Source of the DNA: Eupeodes corollae
Lineage: Eukaryota; Arthropoda; Insecta; Diptera; Syrphidae
Reading direction: 5' to 3'
NCBI RefSeq assembly: GCF_945859685.1
Contig: NC_079147.1
Span: forward strand, 102,097,525-102,161,524
Length of the DNA stretch: 64,000 nt
Positions 45,801 through 52,214 of this stretch are shown in pieces. Numbering within the stretch: the stretch's first letter is position 1; every line of letters starts with the position of its first letter. A program made the translations under genes and the position numbers. The notes under the pieces were generated by a model. That model did no database searches. It saw nothing but the letters and a program-made list of their open reading frames with translations, and was not told the DNA's origin.

Positions 45801-48800
45801 TCACGTTACAATATATTATATAAAATTTAATTCAAGTCTCTAGCGTTTTTGGTTCGTAAGATATTTAGAGTTAACCAAAATTTTCACCTTTTTTTCAAAC
45901 TGCTATGGTAAAAAAACCACCCACGCAATTTTCTTGACAGCCCTTTCTGCATCTTTCTGCCTTATTATCTGTATAACAAAATTTATTTGAAGTCGATATC
46001 TCTTCTGGTTCTTAAACTATGGACGACGAAAAAAACGTCTCGAACGTACGGACGTACGGACGTACAAACGTACGTACACACGCACGCACAGACATCTTTC
46101 TAAAAATCTTTTATTTCGAGTCTAGGGAGCTTGAAACGTCGAGAAATGTCAAAATTTTCAATTTGACAAATCGGACCCATAACAATAACTTCCTATAGGA
46201 AGTTAAAAATTCCAAGTCTTACTTTGAAACCCCTTTCTGAGACCAGATGGGAGAGGAGGTTAGAAGCCTTTAAAAACAAATTTAGAAGAAACACATGAAG
46301 CCCTTATAGAAATACGAAATCAGGAAACAGAAAACATTGCAGAATCGTTAGGAAATACAACTTTTGATTTTACATTTATTTGCCGAGTGCAAATTTGGTT
46401 CGATGTTTTAGAAAAAAAGAGGCTGGGATGCGACCCACACTGATAACTTCCCATCCCGTCTGTCGATTTGTCTTGCTTAAAAGTTTGTCTATATGTATTT
46501 TTACCAAATTTGCGCACTATTTTTTGTAGATTTTATTTTTTATGAAACAAACGGACTGTTGGATTTTTATATAAAAATTACTGAATATTGAAAATAATAT
46601 TTTCTCTGAAATAAAATAAGTTTGAAGCCAATATTTTTAATTTTTGAAAAGCTATTTGAGCCGAAAGTAAATTTTTACCAAGTTTTAGTATTGTTTTTTT
46701 TAGAGTTTTATTTTTTGTAAAAAAACTGTCAAATCGATTTTTTTCAAACTTTAACTGAATGTTGACAACAAAATGTTTTGAAAGATAAAAGTAAATAAAA
46801 GCCAATATCTCAAAGTTTTGAAAAGATATTTGAGTTGAAAATCAATTTTTACCAACTTCTATAATTTTTTTCCAGGTTTTTATTTTTTGTAAAAAAAACT
46901 GTCAATTAGATTTTTCTCAAAATTTTTCCTAATGTTGAAAACAATATTTCTTATAAGAAAAAATTAGTTAAAACCTATTATCTCAAAGTTTTTAAAAGAT
47001 ATTTGAGTCGAAAATCATTTTTTACGAACTTTTGTTAATTTTTTTTCGGTTTTTAATTTTTTGTACAAAAACTGTCAAATCGATTTTTTTCAAACTTTAA
47101 CTGAATGTTGACAACATGATGTTTTGACAGATAAAAGTAAATTAAAGCCAATATCTCAAAGTTTTAAAAAGATATTTGAGTTGAAAATCAATTTTTACCA
47201 ACTTTTATAATTTTTTTCTAGGTTTTTATTTTTTGTAAAAAAAACTGTCAATTAGATTTTTCTCAAAATTTTATCAGATGTCAAAAACATTATTCGTCGT
47301 TGCAGAAAACTGTTTTAGAGATGAAATCATATTTCAGTCGCAAAATTTTGGAGGTTACAAATTTTTTTTTTAGTTTTTTTGATTTATTAAAAAAACCGTT
47401 ATATTGATTTTTTTCAAAAAATATACCTGTTTTGTATCACGTTACAATATATTATATAAAATTTAATTCAAGTCTCTAGCGGTTTTGGTTCGTAAGATAT
47501 TTAGGGTTAACCAAAATTTTCACCTTTTTTTCAAACTGCTATTATAAAAAAACCACCCACGCAATTTTCTTGAGAGCCCTTTCTGCATCTTTCTGCCTTA
47601 TTATCTGTATAACAAAATTTATTTGAAGTCGATATCTCTTCTGGTTCTTCAGCTATGGACGACGAAAAAAACGTCGCGAACGTACGGACGTACGGACGTA
47701 CGGACGTACAAACGTACGTACACACGCACGCACAGACATCTTTCTAAAAATCTTTTATTTCGACTCTAGGGACCTTGAAACGTCGAGAAATGTCAAAATT
47801 TTCAATTTGACAAATCGGACCCATTACAATAACTTCCTATGGGAAGTTAATAAAAATAAAACTAGCAAATATTTGCAAAGTCCGTCCGTAAATCTGTCAA
47901 CTGGCATTAAAGTTTTAGAAAATACAAAAAAAAAACAGTTTAATTTTAATGTGTTCTGAAGACAAATTTAATGGGTAGGTTTGTTCAATTAACCGAGCGT
48001 ATTGCTAGTTCCCTAGAAATACTAAATACGTATGTTTCCTGAAGCTTTATCATTGCCATTTCAACGGGGAAAAAGACTTTATACTGATGAATGTCCTGAA
48101 AATATATCAGACCGAAAACAAAGATTTTAAGTAGTTTTTTTTAAATGCTTAATGAAGACATTCAATCAATTACAGAAAGGTTTGAACAGCTTGGTACATA
48201 TAACATGTTTAAAAAAATAAAAATGTACGTGGCTCAAAATCACCAAGGTTGCAAATTTCAAAATTGGTTTTATGACAAAAAAAATTGCAAGCTAAAATTA
48301 TGACTTTTAGCTTATACTGTTTTAAAATTTGTATACTAATGAACTTTGACAGAGCAGAGCACAGAATTCAATACTTTATAAGGAATATTTTTTAGTATTG
48401 AATATCTTATAGAAAGCATCAATTCGGGAACGTTTTTCTAAGTTTGTTAAAATCAACAAGAACAACACAAACCATATAATTTAAGCTTTTATTTATAATA
48501 TGGTGTATTATGTATCTTTATTAAATAAGCAATAATGAAAACAAGACATCCAAAATCTTTTATTAGGAAAATACGTCAAACCATGTCCAGGAACGTTCCC
48601 GAAATGACCGTTTACGAAATCACGATTTCAAATAAGAGCGCCCTTTGATTATACGGCGGCCATCTTAAATGCGATCTGACTTTGTTAATAGGAACATTGA
48701 GGCTTCTTTGTTAATTCGAATCGAAAACATTTTTTTTATCAATAATTAAATGAAAAAAATATGTTCACGGAATGACGGAATATTGATGTACTCTCTACGA

Positions 48801-51800
48801 ATGATGAATAGAAAAGTACTTTCTATCCCTAATACAATCCCGGTCACGGTAGCTTCAGGAGAATGTAGTTTTTCTAAACTTAAACTTATTAAAAATTATC
48901 TTAGGACAACCATGACTTAAGAGAGATTTTTAGGCTTATCTAGAATGTCTATTCAAAAGGAAGTATCAGGCCACTGAAAGTCTACCTCCTGGTTAATGTG
49001 GGAAAGGCTTATGCTTGTGTATCAGTTTATGACTGAAAATATAAAAGAGGGGCGCTTTCTACTAATCTTGCACAGGGCGCAAGATTGCCTGGGGCCAGCC
49101 CTGCTTAAGGGCAGGATTTTAACATATTGGAACTACTTTAAATTTCATTAAAGTACATGAAAATCAGTTTGGCAACGCAAATTCCCTAAATAAGAAGATG
49201 CTTATAAATTGTTTGCCATTTGGAATCTTTCTTACCTTTTAATCTGTATAAAGAAAAATGTTTATGATTTTTATTTCGGTGATTGCTTATAAAGTTGAAA
49301 ATTTTAAAATTTGGTTAAACACATTTATAACTTTTTTCAACCTTTTTAAATTCAATAACTCTTTTTAGGTCGGCCAATTCATATAATTCCAACATTCTGT
49401 AAAATGTCTCAGCTTTCACAGTTTTTTCTTAAGAAAAAATACGTTTTTTGGAATGTATTCATATACTTTGGATAGATTTTCAAAAATGAGAAATAGTTCC
49501 CAGAAACGGATAACAGATTATTCCACTTTAAAGAAATATATTTCGAATAATATTTTGATTGAATGCAATTAATTATTTATTTTAACTTTTTTTAGAACTT
49601 CGGGTCTGAAATTGGAGTCATGTTTTTCATTCTTGGAAATAAATATTTTCAACCAATTAAATTGACATTGATTTGATACCCACTTTTTCGCTAGGTTCAG
49701 CTTTGCCTAAAATTGAATTAAAGAGAAATACTTCTAGCTTCTTAAATTTTTTTAAAATGTACGTATAATTTATTTGAAAAATAAATCAATTGATTTATAA
49801 AATTATTATTGAAATTGACCTGATCGTCGTTTCCTAAATTGCGTGATCTTGGTGCATTTAAAGATGACATGGATGAAGATGAATGGCCTTAAAAAATTTG
49901 TTGTAGTTTTTTAACCGCTCATAAGTAAGAATTCAAACTTTACAACAGGAAAAATTGTAGTATTTTTGAATTCTTCTTAATCAGAATAAATATTGTGATA
50001 TTTTTTTAAAACAATTTGCTTTTTTAAAGTGGTAACTTTACGAAAACAAGTTGAAAAATCTTATTTAATATTTTGTTTTCCTTCTACGAAAATGAACAAC
50101 CGTTTTTACGTTTGCTTTTCAATTAAAAGAGGAATAAAAATATGCGCATTAAAATGCAAGAAAATATTTAAAAAGTTTCAACAAATTTTCATCATAAAAG
50201 CGCTGTAAATTCCTTAACATCGCTGAATTTATTCCTTTCACAATTAATTTAATTCAACATTTATTACCCTCTCCCTTTTGCCCCTCCCAACATAACAGAC
50301 ATATAAAAAAAGGATTTTATTACAGCGAATCAATAAACTCACCGGACATTTGTTTGGTTTCTCTCCACTATGAACTCGCATGTGTATTAACAGTTTGTAT
50401 CTGGCATTAAATGGCTTATACCTTCTCGGACAGTCCACCCAGAAGCAAGAGAAGTCCTCGCCCTTCTTCACATCGACATGCCGCTTCTCGATGTGCGCTA
50501 CAAATTCCTCCTGATTGGGAAATACCTCATTGCAGTCGGTCCATAGACATTCCAATTGATGCATCAGGACCGTTGATGATGATGGCGATGACGGTGTTGA
50601 TTGTTGGCCATCGTCATCGTGATGGACATCGGCGGTGGCGGCTTTGCTTGCAAGTGATGAATTGTAAGGCGTTTCTTCTTGGATTTCCATAAACACTGAA
50701 TCGTCATCATCGTCATCATCAATATCGTGACCACCATCGCCAACAGGACTTCCACTTCCATTTCCATTTCTACCATCATCATCTGCATCATTATCATCGT
50801 CCGGACCAGCACTACCTTTGCCCGGACAAACAGCAAGGACGCTATTGACAATATTATCATCGAAGAGTGAGGTTGAGGTTGTTGATGATGACGACGATGA
50901 TGTCGTCGTCGTAGCCGTCGTCGTCGATGTTTTCGTCAGAAGAGGAGGCGGTAGCTGCAGCGGTGAGGATGAAAACGAGCTGATGACAACCTCTTGGAGA
51001 TCGTCCTCCCCCTTGATTTCACTGATTGTCCAGATGTCCTTGTGCTCCCGATTCGGTTTCTCATGCATCATCAGCTCGCTGCTGTTGTAGTTCTCCGGCA
51101 GGTGTTCATACGAATCATTGCATTCGTCACTTTTGGGGCTGTAGCTGTGGTGCTGGTGATGAAGCTGGCTCGAATGCTGATGTTCATGCTGGTGGGGGGA
51201 GATCAATTCATCATAGGCAAATGTTTCCACGTGCAGTAGTTGTTCTGTCCTAGGTGTCGTCGATGTCGGGGAGTATTTCATTGTCGATAAAGACGACATC
51301 GACGTCGAAGTCGAAGTCGAGGTCGTGGATGACAACGACAACGATGACGCCTCGAACGTACCGGCACCATTCATCGATGGAAATTTGTGGAACGAGTGCA
51401 GAATAAATTTATCTTCTCGATTAGTTCTGCTGTCGTCTTCGACGAGCACGAAGGAGGGTGTCTCCTCCTTTACGGTACGTGGACTCTGATATTGCGGTTG
51501 CGAGTTCTGATTCAGACTCAATTGTTCAGAGGCAGTGGGGTAGTTGTAGGCGAAACCAGAATTGTTGTTTTCGATTTTCGGTGATGTTCCTGAGGCCGGG
51601 TACGAGTCCCGCAGGTTAAACGTCATCCAAGGGTCTGTCAACTGCGGCGACGAGCACGGGGACTGGTTCTTTGATTGGCAATTGATCTCATCATAATTAA
51701 AGTATTCGATGTCAAAGTTTATGCTCGCGGTTGTGGTCTTGGACATGGCCGACGACGACGAAGTCTGCTCGCCGTACTGGTAGGTCTTGGTCAGTCGCTC

Positions 51801-52169
51801 TATGTCTTCCGGTTCGAAGCGAAAAACGTCCTCCCGCAGGACGACGTCACTTGTGTTATACCCACTGGGCGTGCATGTGTCACTAAACACCGAACTTGGG
51901 GTTTCGGCACACGACGGAAACGGATCGGCGAAGTCCGAATACTGACTTGAGAAAGTCTTCATGTCAAGTGAGGTGACCAGCTCCTGACCGTACATAACGT
52001 GGTTGTTGCCGGTGTAGTGGAAAGTCGGGTAGGGCGAGGTGGGTGTGAGCACATTTGAGGTCTGTGTCAGGGGTGGTGTAGTTGTGGCTGGTTGTCCAAA
52101 CATTTCGACGTGCTTTATGCGGCTGTTGCCCGGAGATACTGCTGATGGAATTGTGACTAATTGCGACAT
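23543..52169 (-). CDS. lmd: GLIS-type C2H2 zinc-finger transcription factor, lame duck orthologue (whole gene, three coding exons)
   Basis: Join of 52169-50343, 31577-31416 and 24874-23543 (minus strand), all phase 0, giving 1106 residues. Five tandem C2H2 fingers lie at about 541-690: C541/C546/H559/H564, C575/C580/H596/H600, C608/C613/H626/H630, C638/C643/H656/H660 and C668/C673/H686/H690. Signature words such as RRYKPFNARYKLLIHMRVH, FSRLENLKIH, FSNSSDRAKHQRTH and RYTDPSSLRKHVKNH are those of GLIS/GLI/ZIC factors and closest to GLIS. In Drosophila the GLIS-like genes are lmd and sugarbabe. The long low-complexity N- and C-terminal arms and the finger sequence favour lmd, which acts in the nucleus to specify fusion-competent myoblasts. 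All four splice sites are GT/AG. Sugarbabe is the main alternative. Confidence 0.88.
25150..25680 (+). pseudogene. Tc1/mariner-superfamily transposase, internally deleted
   Basis: Begins with an ATG near 25277 (MIRLTNEQR) and jumps after a few codons to RKIVYGDEAHFCMGTYVN, the first catalytic Asp region (FSDEAHF-type). After frame breaks it ends LEDNIEALIREIPTEMLERVC, the C-terminus. The central and second-Asp regions are missing, leaving about 400 bp of a ~1 kb gene. Flanking sequence 25150-25270 probably belongs to the element's 5' end, but I could not pair terminal inverted repeats. Confidence 0.7.
25765..26070 (+). mobile_element. tRNA-derived SINE, copy 1
   Basis: Same family as 28671, 35450 and 63026. 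The tRNA-like head is decayed, but the B-box-like GGGTTTAATCCCTGC is present. The body (TCAAGAGTAATTCTTGTCATG, AAAGTGCTTTCC, TTGTAAGTCACTA) and the tail CTGTTGCGCCACC plus (TTTA)n are clear. Confidence 0.85.
26071..28389. other. Intronic sequence of lmd, mostly unassigned
   Basis: 26080-26480 may derive from a retroelement (a minus-strand frame includes IVTVGEEDLPVPGS), but I cannot place it. 26925-27105 is a decayed SINE remnant. The rest is AT-rich with frames of up to about 92 codons that match nothing. Confidence 0.4.
26925..27105 (+). mobile_element. tRNA-derived SINE, decayed fragment
   Basis: Retains AGAAAAGTGCTTTCTCGA, GCAAGTTGTAAG and TTTTGCGCCATTTAATTTATTTA in the family order. The tRNA-like head is gone. 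Confidence 0.6.
28390..28668 (-). mobile_element. Jockey/CR1-group LINE, C-terminal/3' fragment
   Basis: Minus-strand match to the 3' part of the family (compare 59985-60340): ECGIPxxTxSFPxIAIFRNSxPM-like and HQFTL-like segments. Next to it a SINE copy begins at 28671. Confidence 0.75.
28671..28985 (+). mobile_element. tRNA-derived SINE, copy 2
   Basis: Well-preserved copy. It has an A-box-like GTGGCATGATGGTAAGTGCG and a B-box-like GAGTTCAATCCCTGCC, then the body with AGTAATTATTGTCATG and GTTGTAAGTCACTAGGCCC. The tail is GACTGTTGCGCCACC followed by (TTTA)-like repeats. Confidence 0.9.
28990..29870 (-). mobile_element. Jockey/CR1-group LINE, RT fragment
   Basis: Minus strand. Contains LNDRQYGFRSKRSTIDLMV (near 29600-29545), a frame-shifted motif A, SKINAGVPQSF (near 29330-29305) and IFINDLLSATSNPIHCFA (near 29285-29230; the active-site Asp pair reads AHD). 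Part of the same family as 61860-64000. It lacks the region just after the RT that copy 61860 retains. Confidence 0.8.
29871..31410. other. lmd intron 2, possible regulatory stretch
   Basis: No transposon recognised between about 30540 and 31180. This part is less AT-rich than the surrounding intron and contains E-box words, including CAGCTG near 31055 and ACATGTG near 31136. No gene is evident. Confidence 0.35.
31380..31394 (+). repeat. Short (CTAT)n microsatellite
   Basis: About four units of CTAT, just inside intron 2 beside the donor of exon 2. Confidence 0.6.
31416..31577 (-). CDS. lmd: lmd coding exon 2: zinc fingers 3 (end) and 4
   Basis: A 162-bp, phase-0 exon of 54 codons, too short to stand out by length. 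The acceptor is CCTTTCAG before TTCTCTGG and the donor is ACG|GTAAGT. It encodes residues 610-663: the second Cys and both His of finger 3 (FSGCNKAFSRLENLKIHQRSH), then finger 4 (YGCQYKGCLKAFSNSSDRAK...H), ending in the linker before finger 5 (HYDT). Intron 1 splits finger 3 between its two Cys residues. Found by translating the splice-bounded region, and the fit to the GLIS consensus on both sides is exact. Confidence 0.95.
32060..32940 (-). pseudogene. LINE RNase H domain and C-terminus (R1/LOA-like)
   Basis: Minus strand. RNase H pieces are IRIFSDSQAALDSL (catalytic Asp, near 32735-32695) and a following decayed GHRDIPGNSKVDELAKN (near 32620-32550). Downstream come IKKLIQDAMKKASIRWNN (near 32515-32465) and GVTTGHC-IGKHATWLG (near 32330-32280), the typical C-terminal arm of RNase H-bearing LINEs of the R1/LOA/I group. 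Several stops and shifts. This is a different family from the RTE and Jockey/CR1 copies. Confidence 0.7.
33506..34040. mobile_element. Unclassified element with terminal inverted repeats (535 bp)
   Basis: The left end GGCTGAATCACAAACACGCTT matches the inverted right end (GCCTGAAACACAAACACGCTT) at 19 of 21 positions. Both sides then continue into AGCTTCGCCTG-like sequence. No coding capacity, so it behaves like a MITE. Flanking duplication is unclear. Confidence 0.65.
34045..34740 (+). mobile_element. Jockey/CR1-group LINE, degenerate fragment
   Basis: Shows LDISKAFDKVWHHA (motif A, near 34070-34110), ARMPQGSVLS (motif B, near 34203) and a decayed NQMNCLAKS active-site region. Later come a LRCKKLYFTSDLPTI-like segment and a 3' part. 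Many breaks. Confidence 0.7.
35441..35449 (+). repeat. SINE target-site duplication, left
   Basis: AGGATAGAT, repeated at 35745-35753 on the other side of the SINE. Confidence 0.7.
35450..35744 (+). mobile_element. tRNA-derived SINE, copy 3
   Basis: Head CCCGTGGTTTGATGGTTAGTG and B-box-like GGGTTGATCCCTGCC, then the family body. The tail is GGACTTTTGGTCTACC with a weak T-rich end, so it is more decayed at the 3' side. Flanked by AGGATAGAT on both sides. Confidence 0.85.
35754..36345 (-). pseudogene. Tc1/mariner-superfamily transposase, N-terminal fragment
   Basis: Minus strand from the ATG near 36346-36343 (MMASYSIEQHVQVIKLHYQN). Frame breaks follow, then LRPFYGP-like, VAKFKTTGSVNNQPTPVRQRNARS (helix-turn-helix linker) and RILCQDLGIHPYNMQLTQEL. 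The end is FIRNIIFSDEAHFWI (first catalytic Asp) and a decayed PTRSSPGDNASSSYV, which corresponds to the HPR/HPEKVTVWC region. The C-terminal third is missing. Same transposase type as 38834-39790 but a separate subfamily. Confidence 0.78.
36346..38722. other. lmd intron 1, no gene recognised
   Basis: AT-rich. Contains an (AAG)n microsatellite at 37477-37499 and a CT-rich tract near 37905-37935. The 128-codon frame at 36625-37011 has no family features. Confidence 0.4.
37477..37499 (+). repeat. (AAG)n microsatellite
   Basis: Seven to eight AAG units in intron 1 of lmd. Confidence 0.8.
38723..39905 (+). mobile_element. Tc1/mariner-superfamily transposon with terminal inverted repeats
   Basis: 1183 bp flanked by TA on both sides. 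The left end contains TTTTTCAACAGGAACGCTACAAAA, and the right end, inverted, contains TTTTTCAATAAGAACGCTGCAAAA, so about 26 bp pair with few mismatches. It encloses the transposase pseudogene 38834-39790. TA flanks and short inverted repeats fit the superfamily. Confidence 0.8.
38834..39790 (+). pseudogene. Tc1/mariner-superfamily transposase
   Basis: Starts MERYTSQQRVEIIKIF. It continues through a PSRST-type helix-turn-helix (LSGRSTIVRP), NIAAAEASFAESPNVSLTRR, RILRKNLGLHPCKI, a decayed first-Asp region (KIIFSDEA near 39225), VxWCGL, VNGxRYRSMITEYFW and the C-terminal FGKRVISRNGPVAWPPRSWD and LTPIDYFLWGYVKSMVYA. The region around the second catalytic Asp (WFQQDGAT) has been lost. Many frame shifts; inactive. 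Confidence 0.82.
39967..41255 (+). mobile_element. RTE-type LINE, best RT copy in the window
   Basis: 5'-truncated, beginning at the RT fingers (NCANYRGISLFNIAYKIL). It continues GPYQCGFRKGKSIIDQIFTLR, HHLFIDFKAA*DSIYREELY (motif A with a stop codon at the Tyr), FRQGDALSCDFFNI (motif B) and LLGYADDIDIIGRS (active site intact). Further on are EVVKDFVYLGTAINADNDTS, the zinc-finger-like C-terminal part, RLRWLGHVKRMDINAPARK, RGRPRLRWRTQVGEDL, and LARDRAGWRRLLVEAQVRPGL before the stop. A small deletion shifts frame near 40590. The 3' end GGACTGTAGCGCCACC and a TAAG tail are complete. The RLRWLGHVxRM and GRPRxRW words are typical of RTE/BovB-like elements. I assign the clade on those and the short tandem tail. 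Confidence 0.88.
41256..41857. other. Intronic sequence, nothing recognised
   Basis: AT-rich, no frame or repeat of note. Confidence 0.4.
41858..42974. mobile_element. Unclassified DNA element with terminal inverted repeats (1.1 kb)
   Basis: The left end reads GCCTTATTATGAGTTTCGCCCG. The right end, inverted, reads GCCCTGTTGTGAGTTTCACGCG. TA lies immediately outside each end. Further inside, both arms repeat TTTCGCCCGAA-type words several times (41870, 41912, 41935 on the left; 42890 on the right). The internal frame at 42196-42462 shows no transposase motif. Superfamily unknown. Confidence 0.7.
42975..43885. other. Intronic sequence with a strong palindrome
   Basis: No gene. Repeated TTGGAAGAT/ATTGGAC words occur from 43150 to 43510. 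A near-perfect palindrome is at 43425-43460. Confidence 0.4.
43425..43460. repeat. 36-bp near-perfect palindrome
   Basis: ATTGGATGATGTTATTT, a two-base centre, then its inverse with a single mismatch. Could extrude as a cruciform or mark the centre of a small foldback element. Confidence 0.75.
43890..44270 (-). mobile_element. Satellite-bearing element, decayed 3' fragment
   Basis: The 3' terminus of the family in minus orientation is recognisable at 43897-43955 (ACTTCCCATCCCTTCTGTCGA and TTGCTTAAAAGTTTGT). Diverged tandem monomers follow up to about 44270. No 5' head. Confidence 0.65.
44432..44586 (+). pseudogene. hAT transposase (ZMYM1-like), segment 1
   Basis: The translation reads TAFFVPCCAHPLNLLVNDAA and then FFDTIQC, FFSRSVTRWNIYK. 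This is the segment around the second catalytic residue of ZMYM1-type hAT transposases ('CxAHxLNLVVxDAA', 'FFGxIQxxYxxFxSSxxRW'). It is cut at 44586 by satellite-bearing element B and resumes in register at 46207. Confidence 0.82.
44587..46206 (-). mobile_element. Satellite-bearing element, copy B (complete)
   Basis: About 1620 bp, minus orientation, inserted in the hAT pseudogene. The 5' end (right side) has TAACTTCCTATAGGAAGTTA. Then comes the conserved head with the CpG-rich ACGTACGGACGTACGG tract (46045-46085) and TCAAGAACCAGAAGAGATAT-type sequence. Five to six monomers of about 170 bp follow (45640-44700), each containing a TTTTTGTAAAAAAACTGTC core and a GAAGCCAATAT box. The 3' end carries ATGGGAAGTTA (inverted, 44621-44631) within a GGGATG...CATCCC hairpin, then CCTCTTTTTTTC. 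No coding frame of significance. Confidence 0.85.
44700..45640 (-). repeat. Tandem ~170-bp monomers in copy B
   Basis: Five to six head-to-tail units of 168-177 bp by spacing of the AAAAACTGTC word (near 44897, 45084, 45255, 45430 and 45605). They differ from each other by many substitutions. Confidence 0.8.
46207..46409 (+). pseudogene. hAT transposase (ZMYM1-like), segment 2
   Basis: Reads KIPSLTLKPLSETRWERRLE, the TRWE segment typical of ZMYM1-like hAT transposases, then after a frame shift EALIEIRNQETENIAESLGN and FDFTFICRVQIWFDV. Segment 1 ends and this begins without lost or duplicated codons. Cut again at 46410 by element C. Confidence 0.82.
46410..47850 (-). mobile_element. Satellite-bearing element, copy C (complete)
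   Basis: About 1440 bp, same orientation as B. 5' TAACTTCCCAT at 47849-47839 (inverted on the plus strand) and its inverse near the 3' end at 46444-46454, both perfect over 11 bp. A conserved head with a CpG-rich tract (47680-47725) and about four to five tandem monomers (46500-47300) lie between. A 3' GGGATG...CATCCC hairpin and CCTCTTTTTTTC close it. It sits inside the hAT coding sequence with no visible target duplication. Confidence 0.88.
47851..48990 (+). pseudogene. hAT transposase (ZMYM1-like), segment 3
   Basis: Begins SKYLQSPSVNLSTGIKVLEN, the SKxLQSP helix after the WxD segment. It continues with FQRGKRLYTDECPENISDRK (near 48055-48120), LNEDIQSITERFEQLGTYNM (near 48149-48208), then about 600 bp of unmatched sequence, perhaps another insertion. 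It ends with NTIPVTVASGECSFSKLKLI and KNYLRTTMT (near 48830-48920), the C-terminal dimerisation domain of hAT transposases. Frame shifts and stops throughout. Confidence 0.82.
49064..49103 (+). other. Right terminal region of the hAT element
   Basis: AATCTTGC-loop-GCAAGATT hairpin (49064-49086) followed by GCCTGGGGCCAGCCCTG. Inverted, the end reads CAGGGCTGGCCCCAGG, a hAT-style terminus. The next eight bases, CTTAAGGG, would be the target duplication. The left terminus was not found in the window. Confidence 0.6.
49112..50342. other. lmd intron 1 next to exon 1
   Basis: AT-rich, no transposon recognised; ends at the exon 1 donor. Confidence 0.45.
50343..52169 (-). CDS. lmd: lmd coding exon 1: N-terminal arm and zinc fingers 1-2
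   Basis: The ATG at 52169-52167 (MSQLVTIPSAV) begins 609 codons. An in-frame TAA lies 27 bases upstream, and this is the first in-frame ATG after it. The context has G at -3. The arm is rich in Ser, Thr, Pro and Gln, with a T/S run (residues near 410-435), a HQHEHQHSSQLHHQHH run and an acidic DDDNDADDD/DDDDDDD stretch. Fingers 1 (CLWTDC...) and 2 (CFWVDCPRRYKPFNARYK) close the exon, which ends within finger 3 at NKCP. The donor is CCG|GTGAGT. A longer product starting upstream would need a non-ATG start. Confidence 0.92.
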
Positions 52170-52199
52170 TTCTCTTTGAAACAAACGAAGCACTTAAAC

Positions 52200-52214
52200 T
52201 CACTGCTCCGACAT
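52200..52214 (-). promoter_or_regulatory. Upstream mini-ORF (four codons) before lmd
   Basis: ATG-TCG-GAG-CAG-TGA with a good context (CCACAATG), ending 30 bases before the lmd start. If within the transcript it could lower initiation at lmd. The bases GCA|GTGAGT inside it also match a splice donor, so it may instead be part of an alternative 5' exon. Confidence 0.45.

Larger units (their letters stand above)
31578..50342 (-). other. lmd intron 1 (18.8 kb)
   Basis: Donor CCG|GTGAGT at 50342 and acceptor CCTTTCAG at 31578. Packed with transposon copies listed separately, including the hAT pseudogene and two satellite-bearing elements. Confidence 0.85.

Noticed and set aside
52167..52193. Longer N-terminus of lmd starting at GTG (52193)
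   Set aside because: A fly gene would be expected to start at ATG. The first in-frame ATG after the upstream stop is at 52169.
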